A program made the position numbers and the translations under genes. Below the pieces are notes generated by a model that had not been told where the DNA came from, made no database searches, and worked only from the letters and a program-made list of their open reading frames with translations. A DNA stretch of 64,000 nt from CAWARU01 sp963784575 (lineage in GTDB: Bacteria > Pseudomonadota > Gammaproteobacteria > UBA6186 > Azoamicaceae): positions 1,426,001 to 1,490,000 of the forward strand of contig CAWARU010000001.1 in NCBI GenBank assembly GCA_963784575.1, given 5' to 3'. This document shows, in pieces, positions 59,032 to 64,000 of this stretch (position 1 is its first letter; each line of letters begins with the position of its first letter).

Positions 59032-59805
59032 TCAACTCTTTATCCCACTCCCTCTCATCAACAACCCCAAACAAACTAAGTAAAAGAAAATAATGCATGC
59101 CAAAATAACACCCAAAGCCACCCAAATATTAACATCCGATATCCCAAGCATGCCATACCGAAAAGCATTGACCATATAAAAAATCGGATTACCACGCGTA
59201 ACACCCTGCCAAAAGGGAGACAATAAAGTGACCGAATAAAACACACCGCCTAAATAGGTGAGTGGTGTGAGAATGAAGGTAGGAACGATGTTGATGTCAT
59301 CAAATTTTTTCGCGAATATTGCGTTTAATAAACCAGCGAGTGAAAAAAGTACCGCCGTTAAGATCCCGACACTCAAAGTAATGCCCACAGATTCCAGATG
59401 TAATGTGCTGAAGAATAACGCAATGCCTGCCACCAGCACCCCACAAATAACACCACGCACCGTGCCGCCTAATACATACCCCCAGATAATGAGATTATTC
59501 GATACCGGTGCTACCAAAAGTTCTTCAATAAAGCGTTGAAATTTTGAAGAAAAGAAAGAAAATACCACATTGGAATAAGCACTTGTGATAATCGACATCA
59601 TGATTAAGCCGGGTACCATATATTCAATGTAAGAATAGCCGTCCATTTCACCGATACGCGGCCCAATCAGATTACCAAAAATCACAAAGTAGAGTGTCAT
59701 GGTAATAACGGGCGGCAATAAGGTTTGAGTCCAGATGCGAAAAAAACGAATGATTTCACGGCGAAACACAGTATAAAACGAAATGATGCTATCACTCATT
59801 TTCAT
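59032..59805 (-). CDS. yadH: ABC-2 type transporter permease (YadH-like)
   Basis: The 257-aa protein with six membrane helices belongs to the ABC-2 permease group: VFRREIIRFFRIWTQTLLPP before the first helix, FGNLIGPRIG, YIEYMVPGLIMM, and FILTPLTYLGGVFYSV with LPFWQ-like SPFWQGVTRGNPIFYMVNAFRY. It pairs with the ATPase encoded just upstream (genes overlap by 14 nt). In E. coli yadGH is an uncharacterised exporter pair. It is housekeeping in appearance and marks the right border of the glycan locus. The frame is intact. Confidence 0.9.
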   Translation of the reverse strand: MKMSDSIISFYTVFRREIIRFFRIWTQTLLPPVITMTLYFVIFGNLIGPRIGEMDGYSYIEYMVPGLIMMSIITSAYSNVVFSFFSSKFQRFIEELLVAPVSNNLIIWGYVLGGTVRGVICGVLVAGIALFFSTLHLESVGITLSVGILTAVLFSLAGLLNAIFAKKFDDINIVPTFILTPLTYLGGVFYSVTLLSPFWQGVTRGNPIFYMVNAFRYGMLGISDVNIWVALGVILACIIFFYLVCLGLLMRGSGIKS

Positions 59806-60712
59806 TGCCCCAAATCAAATTAATGAACAACTCCTCCAAACGATTGGCCTTGTTGCGAAGACTCGTGGCTACAATGTCTTTGGCACTTAAGATTGCAAAG
59901 ATCTCATTCACAGTCATGGTCTTCGGAAACGTAATGGCAAGAGTTGTGGTGTCCGGCATCTCAACATAGCAATTTGGTATCTCAGGCAATTCAAAGATCG
60001 GATCTTTAAGATCTAACAAGATAGTTTCAGAATTCAATCGTGTCAGCAATTGTTTCACTGTGGTATCTTCGATGATTTGTCCTTGATAAATGATGGCAAT
60101 TCTGCGGCAGAGCTGTTCTGCTTCTTCCAAATAATGTGTCGTGAGTATTATTGTGGTACCGGATTCATTGAGCTCTCGTAAGAAATCCCACATCGAGCGT
60201 CTTAATTCAATATCAACACCGGCAGTGGGTTCATCTAAAATCAACATTTTTGGTTCATGTACCAAAGCTCTTGCAATCATCAAGCGTCTTTTCATGCCGC
60301 CTGAAAGGGTGATACCTGTGGTATTGCGCTTATCCCAAAGCCCAAGTTTTTTTAAGTATTTTTCTGCTCGCTGTCGGGCCGTCCTCCGCGGGATACCATA
60401 AAATCCTGCTTGATTTATCAAAATGTCGATGACTTTATCAAACATATTGAAATTGAATTCCTGAGGAACGGTGCCAATAAAGGTTTTGGCCTTTTTATTG
60501 TCCGTGTCAATGTCAGAGCCAAAAATTTCTACCTTTCCGCTCGATTTATTGACTAAGGAAGTGATGATACCAATCGCTGTTGATTTACCTGCACCATTTG
60601 GACCGAGCAAACCAAAGAAAGCGCCTGGTAACACTTCCAAGTTAATGCCCTTTAAGGCTTCCTGTCCGGTCGCATAGGTTTTCTTGAGATTTGTGATTTT
60701 TAAGGCTTTCAT
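59792..60712 (-). CDS. yadG: ABC transporter ATP-binding protein (YadG-like)
   Basis: The 306-aa ATPase has Walker A GLLGPNGAGKSTAIG, the Q-loop VPQEFNFNMFD, signature LSGGMKRRLMIARAL, Walker B MLILDEPTAGVD and the switch His in TTHYLEEAE. The C-terminal 80 residues form the small domain usual in YadG/DrrA-type ABC-2 partners. VPQEFNFN is typical of the YadG branch. It overlaps and precedes the permease gene, forming a two-gene operon that exports an unknown substrate. Confidence 0.92.
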   Translation of the reverse strand: MKALKITNLKKTYATGQEALKGINLEVLPGAFFGLLGPNGAGKSTAIGIITSLVNKSSGKVEIFGSDIDTDNKKAKTFIGTVPQEFNFNMFDKVIDILINQAGFYGIPRRTARQRAEKYLKKLGLWDKRNTTGITLSGGMKRRLMIARALVHEPKMLILDEPTAGVDIELRRSMWDFLRELNESGTTIILTTHYLEEAEQLCRRIAIIYQGQIIEDTTVKQLLTRLNSETILLDLKDPIFELPEIPNCYVEMPDTTTLAITFPKTMTVNEIFAILSAKDIVATSLRNKANRLEELFINLIWGNENE

Positions 60713-60781
60713 AGTTTCACAATAAGTTTAACAAATAACACATTAATACGTTAACGAATAAAAACAAAAATGAATTCGCAA

Positions 60782-60810
60782 TTACCTTTTAAATGGACGA
60801 GAACTATACT
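60782..60810 (+). promoter_or_regulatory. Candidate sigma-70 promoter of the autotransporter gene
   Basis: TTACCT (60782-60787) and TATACT (60805-60810) are separated by 17 bp, and the gene's AAGGGA RBS and ATG 60843 follow about 20-30 bp downstream. The -10 is 5/6 to consensus and the -35 is weak, which suggests either modest or activator-aided expression. Confidence 0.5.
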
Positions 60811-60842
60811 TAAATCAGTAGTACTGAAAAGGGACTTTAAGT

Positions 60843-63110
60843 ATGCCGTTCTGGTCCGAAAAATTCAAGCGCCACTGTAAAACTCTATTATACACATCCA
60901 TTTGCTTATCCGTGTTAACCCATGCAAGTTATGCGACACCGATATTTATCAATACCTTTGGTATTATTGGAACTGGAACAGGATCAGGACATTTTTCGGA
61001 ATCTGATACACTTGACGTAGCCATCAATGAAAGCTCCGGTCACTTGTTAGTGATCGATTTAACTGATCAACAAGTCTATATTTTCTTTGATCCTGCTTTA
61101 TGGACTCTGCCCGGAACTTCTATTTTAAATAATTTATCTTTAAATCAAAGTCTAACTCTAAATAACGGATTCAATTTTACTGTAGAAAACCTCACCGAAC
61201 TCGCGAGTGGTGGAATACTCATTCTGGAAGAGGGCGGCATTTTCAACACAAAAAGCCTGGTATTGAACGATGGGACATTAAGCGACAATGCCAATACAAC
61301 TCTCACCAGTCCTACCCTCATCACGAATAATGGTCATTTGATTTCCAGCGCTAATAATACTTTAACTTTTACGGGTCAAATGAGTGGAGAGGGCGGTTTA
61401 ATAACCCAAGGAATGGGCACTATTGTTTTTTCAGGCCGCAATACCTTTGCTGGACCAACCATCGTATCCCAAGGCCGGTTATCTATTAATGGCACTCACG
61501 CTGGTCCTGTGAACATTCAATCAGGTGCAACTTTAGGGGGTATCGGTACCATTTTGAATACTATCACTAATAATGGCGGTATTCTCTCGCCTGGAAATTC
61601 TATCGGCACCATGGTAGCCAATGGATACATATCTCAATCTGACAATTCTATTTTTAATATTGAAATCGATCCGGCAGGCCAATCTTCCTTGTTGCAAGTG
61701 ATAGGAATCCCTGGAACGGCTACATTGGCAGGAACTTTGAATATCGTACCTGATCCTGGCACTTATACATCTGGGATTGTTTATAATATTCTAAGTGCAA
61801 CAGGTGGCGTTACTGGTACATTTGCTAAAGTCACATTCGCAAATGGCAACCTTGGCAATTTAAGAACAAAAGTCATTTATAATCCGAATTTGGTGCAATT
61901 TGCTTTATTACCTGCCGGTATTCCACTCATAGGTGATCAGAGTGACGTTAATATTGCCATCGCAATTGATAGTATTTTAAATGATCCCACGCTGCAAAAT
62001 TCAACACTCGTTACCCAATTACTCAATCCCTTGGAAAATCTTCCCGCAAATCAAACGCTCATCAGTGCATTAGATCAATTAACACAACAGAAAAGTCTGG
62101 CAGTCGAAACCAGTATGATAACCGCTGTTAATAGCTCTTTTGATGCCATACAAAGATTGTCTGCTTATCTGCAAGCGGATGGCTTGGGAGAAAATCACAG
62201 TATGCTAGGCGCGCTTCCTGCCTCGAATGGTTACATGGCAGGAGATACGGTGAATTGCTTGACTAATTTTGGTGTTACCTTTTTTGGAGATTCTGAAAGA
62301 CAAAGACAGCGCAATCCCTTTATTTTCCCATTTAAGAGCAAAATGGGCGGCGTTGGTGCATTGTTACAAACAGCCATGACCGATCATTATATTGTAGGTG
62401 CAGGTTTGGGATATGTTAATATCAGAAACAAAATCCACAACCTCGGTGCGAGTGCAGAAGATCCTACTAAGATTAACAGCTATCAAGGCATGTTAATAAA
62501 TGGTTATTCTTGGGACACAGTCTATATAGAATTAGATGCCATGTATGCCCGAAATGACGTGCACCAACAGAGACAGATTACATTTCCAACAGTGAATATG
62601 TTATGGACTTCTAAATATCGAGTAGATCAATACGCTCTACAAGGCACTGCGACCAAGGCTATTCCTCTTTGTGTTTGCGACATCACGCTAGCACCGCAAG
62701 TGTCTCTCACTTGGGATCAATTGAAACGTAAGGCTTTCCAAGATAGAGATTTTCCCGGGGCAGAACGCCATGCGCGCTTCACCACCTACAGCACTGTCGC
62801 AGGGCTAGGGCTTTCTCTCTTAAAGAACCAGTACGATTTTCAAGATGAAATCCTTGCGGTTTATGAATCGCATTATAACTATTACAGAGAGCTCCATAGA
62901 AAAGGAGGTACGCAAATCAATACTTTTGTGGCTGGAGGTCCTGCATTTGCAATTGTCAATTATAGATTCCTCCCAAACACTCAAAATGTGGGAGCTAGCA
63001 TTACCACCATGTTCCTTAAGAATTTAAACATTTCAGCATTTTATGATGCTTATTTTAGAAAGCGTTATATAAATCAAGCGGTAAACCTAAAAGTGACCTG
63101 GGATTTCTAA
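60843..63110 (+). CDS. Type Va autotransporter with PATR-like passenger
   Basis: The 755-aa protein has an N-terminal signal peptide (KTLLYTSICLSVLTHASYA, cleavage likely after SYA). Residues about 100-330 are Gly/Asn/Thr-rich beta-helix repeats with the passenger-associated pattern LTFTGQMSGEGGLITQGMG, then VNIQSGATLGGIGTI and SPGNSIGTM, typical of autotransporter beta-helix ends. Residues about 480-755 form the 12-stranded outer-membrane barrel ending NLKVTWDF with the required C-terminal Phe. The passenger is short and has no recognisable enzyme domain, so an adhesin-like role is a guess. It lies outside the glycan locus. Confidence 0.88.
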   Translation: MPFWSEKFKRHCKTLLYTSICLSVLTHASYATPIFINTFGIIGTGTGSGHFSESDTLDVAINESSGHLLVIDLTDQQVYIFFDPALWTLPGTSILNNLSLNQSLTLNNGFNFTVENLTELASGGILILEEGGIFNTKSLVLNDGTLSDNANTTLTSPTLITNNGHLISSANNTLTFTGQMSGEGGLITQGMGTIVFSGRNTFAGPTIVSQGRLSINGTHAGPVNIQSGATLGGIGTILNTITNNGGILSPGNSIGTMVANGYISQSDNSIFNIEIDPAGQSSLLQVIGIPGTATLAGTLNIVPDPGTYTSGIVYNILSATGGVTGTFAKVTFANGNLGNLRTKVIYNPNLVQFALLPAGIPLIGDQSDVNIAIAIDSILNDPTLQNSTLVTQLLNPLENLPANQTLISALDQLTQQKSLAVETSMITAVNSSFDAIQRLSAYLQADGLGENHSMLGALPASNGYMAGDTVNCLTNFGVTFFGDSERQRQRNPFIFPFKSKMGGVGALLQTAMTDHYIVGAGLGYVNIRNKIHNLGASAEDPTKINSYQGMLINGYSWDTVYIELDAMYARNDVHQQRQITFPTVNMLWTSKYRVDQYALQGTATKAIPLCVCDITLAPQVSLTWDQLKRKAFQDRDFPGAERHARFTTYSTVAGLGLSLLKNQYDFQDEILAVYESHYNYYRELHRKGGTQINTFVAGGPAFAIVNYRFLPNTQNVGASITTMFLKNLNISAFYDAYFRKRYINQAVNLKVTWDF

Positions 63111-63170
63111 GAACAGACCTGGAAGCTCTGAGAACTTGACCCCCTCTTTGATTATCCTATACTTAACGAC

Positions 63171-63659
63171 ATGAACAATACAGTTAATACAGTTTCCGGT
63201 CAAATTTGCAGGGCTTCCAACTGGCTGACGTGGGTAATGGATTTATTATCCAATGTCGCCGTTCTCGCTATACGCATTTATCTCGCCTACGTCTTTTTAT
63301 GGTCGGCTTGGCTTAAGATTACCTCTTGGTCATCCACTGTATACATGTTTTCGCATGAATTTAAAACTGGCTTTTTACCGCCTCTCATGGCTGCCTATGT
63401 CGGTACTGTTGCTGAAATCTTATTTCCAGCATTGTTGTTAATAGGACTTGGCGCGAGAATTCCTGCTCTGTGTTTATTCACTTTTAACTTAATAAGCGTA
63501 GTCTCCTACCCAATTTTATTAGATCCGCAATATTTCTGTGCCTTAAAAGATCATATTCTCTGGGGTGTACTGATTTTGGTGCCAGCTTTTTATGGCCACG
63601 GTGTATTTTCAGTGGATTATCTGGTGAAAAAATTCGTTTGCAAAGAATATAAGTATTAA
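63171..63659 (+). CDS. DoxX family membrane protein
   Basis: The 162-aa protein has four hydrophobic helices with AIRIYLAYVFLWSAWLKI near the start, GFLPPLMAAYVGTVAEILFP and ALLLIGLGARIPAL, the layout of DoxX/YphA proteins. Members are linked to membrane redox or oxidative-stress functions, and the exact reaction here is unknown. It follows the autotransporter gene by 60 bp and converges on the E2 gene. Confidence 0.85.
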   Translation: MNNTVNTVSGQICRASNWLTWVMDLLSNVAVLAIRIYLAYVFLWSAWLKITSWSSTVYMFSHEFKTGFLPPLMAAYVGTVAEILFPALLLIGLGARIPALCLFTFNLISVVSYPILLDPQYFCALKDHILWGVLILVPAFYGHGVFSVDYLVKKFVCKEYKY

Positions 63660-63687
63660 ATTTATTTTAGCAAAAGTGCCTGAACGG

Positions 63688-64000
63688 TTAACCAGTTGAC
63701 TTCTCGAGCTCCTCGATAACTATCCCTAAAAACCGAGTTGCCTCTCCCCCAGTCACAGCGCGATGATCGAAGGTAAGCGCCAAGGGCAATACCTTGCTCA
63801 CTTTTGGACTGCCTTCATGTGCAATCACTTCCTGCCGCAGCTTTCCTGCCCCCAAAATGGCAACCATAGGTGGCACCACAATTGGGCTCGCATAACGGCC
63901 TGCAAATTTTCCGAAATTCGATAAAGTGAGGGTTGCACCTCGAAGATCTTCGGGAGGGATGGTACGTTCAGAAACCTGCTTTTTAAGCTCATTAATTTTG
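63688..64000 (-). CDS. 2-oxoacid dehydrogenase E2 (dihydrolipoyl acyltransferase), partial
   Basis: The minus-strand frame is open to the window's right edge and ends at TAA 63688-63690, so 103 C-terminal codons are present. They read LRGATLTLSNFGKFAGRYAS, PPMVAILGAGK and the catalytic segment FDHRAVTGGEATRFLG. That segment holds the active-site His-Arg pair of the E2 acyltransferase family; its normal form is DHRxxDG, and the TGG variant is found in branched-chain or putative E2 proteins of gammaproteobacteria, as I recall. It transfers an acyl group from lipoamide to CoA in the large multi-enzyme core. Confidence 0.93.
   Translation of the reverse strand, partial: KINELKKQVSERTIPPEDLRGATLTLSNFGKFAGRYASPIVVPPMVAILGAGKLRQEVIAHEGSPKVSKVLPLALTFDHRAVTGGEATRFLGIVIEELEKSTG

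Noticed and set aside
59032..60712. The ABC-2 pair as part of polysaccharide export
   Set aside because: Motifs match the YadGH housekeeping branch, and Wzm/Wzt already provides the export route; location at the border is not enough evidence.

Overview
The window is a roughly 37% GC stretch of a gammaproteobacterial chromosome. The taxonomic cues are a short-type 4.5S RNA beside dnaX, E. coli-like SD and -35/-10 signals, a yadGH-type exporter pair, an autotransporter, and a 2-oxoacid dehydrogenase E2 ending with the FDHRAVTGG active-site variant. The AT-rich composition and intergenic palindromes would fit a Legionellales-like, host-associated organism, but no single gene proves it.

Layout. 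Positions 1-2.9 kb hold an unrecognised partial gene, dnaX and ffs (4.5S RNA). From 3.0 to 58.9 kb runs one very large surface-polysaccharide (O-antigen/capsule-like) locus, broken into alternating operons. 3.0-14 kb: a nagZ remnant, an epimerase, a GT-C-like membrane protein, two AsnB-type amidotransferases, glycosyltransferases (GTs), a methyltransferase (MT), a small flippase-like protein, and a vapBC toxin-antitoxin pair next to tRNA-Ser(GGA). 14.5-26.8 kb: a large orphan membrane protein, gmhA, a UDP-sugar epimerase, two UDP-sugar 6-dehydrogenases, GTs and the Wzm/Wzt ABC exporter. 27-38 kb: three methyltransferases, a fatty-acid-desaturase-like protein, two polytopic membrane proteins and gmd-fcl-manC (GDP-L-fucose route). 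38-59 kb: two copies of a membrane-protein plus small-protein cassette, large modular GTs, MTs, a third AsnB, DegT aminotransferase, Gfo/Idh oxidoreductase and two tandem sulfotransferases. From 59 kb to the end: an ABC-2 exporter, an autotransporter, DoxX and a partial E2 gene.

How the genes fit together. Uronic acids are made by WbpA/WbpO-type and Ugd dehydrogenases and a 4-epimerase. They are probably amidated by the AsnB proteins, while fucose comes from GDP-mannose. GTs assemble the chain, many methyltransferases and the sulfotransferases decorate it, and Wzm/Wzt exports it.

Two things stand out. First, a 90-residue module ending in an SDNSNP-type motif is shared by four otherwise unrelated proteins (two GTs, one MT, one membrane protein). 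Second, I count about 19 single-base indels breaking at least 12 genes. In every case but one, restoring one base per site restores the family sequence, and 8 of them alter the number of A residues between a G and a pyrimidine, most often GA(n)TC. They are either sequence errors or widespread decay. Genes carrying them are typed as pseudogene for accuracy, with the inferred full product given.
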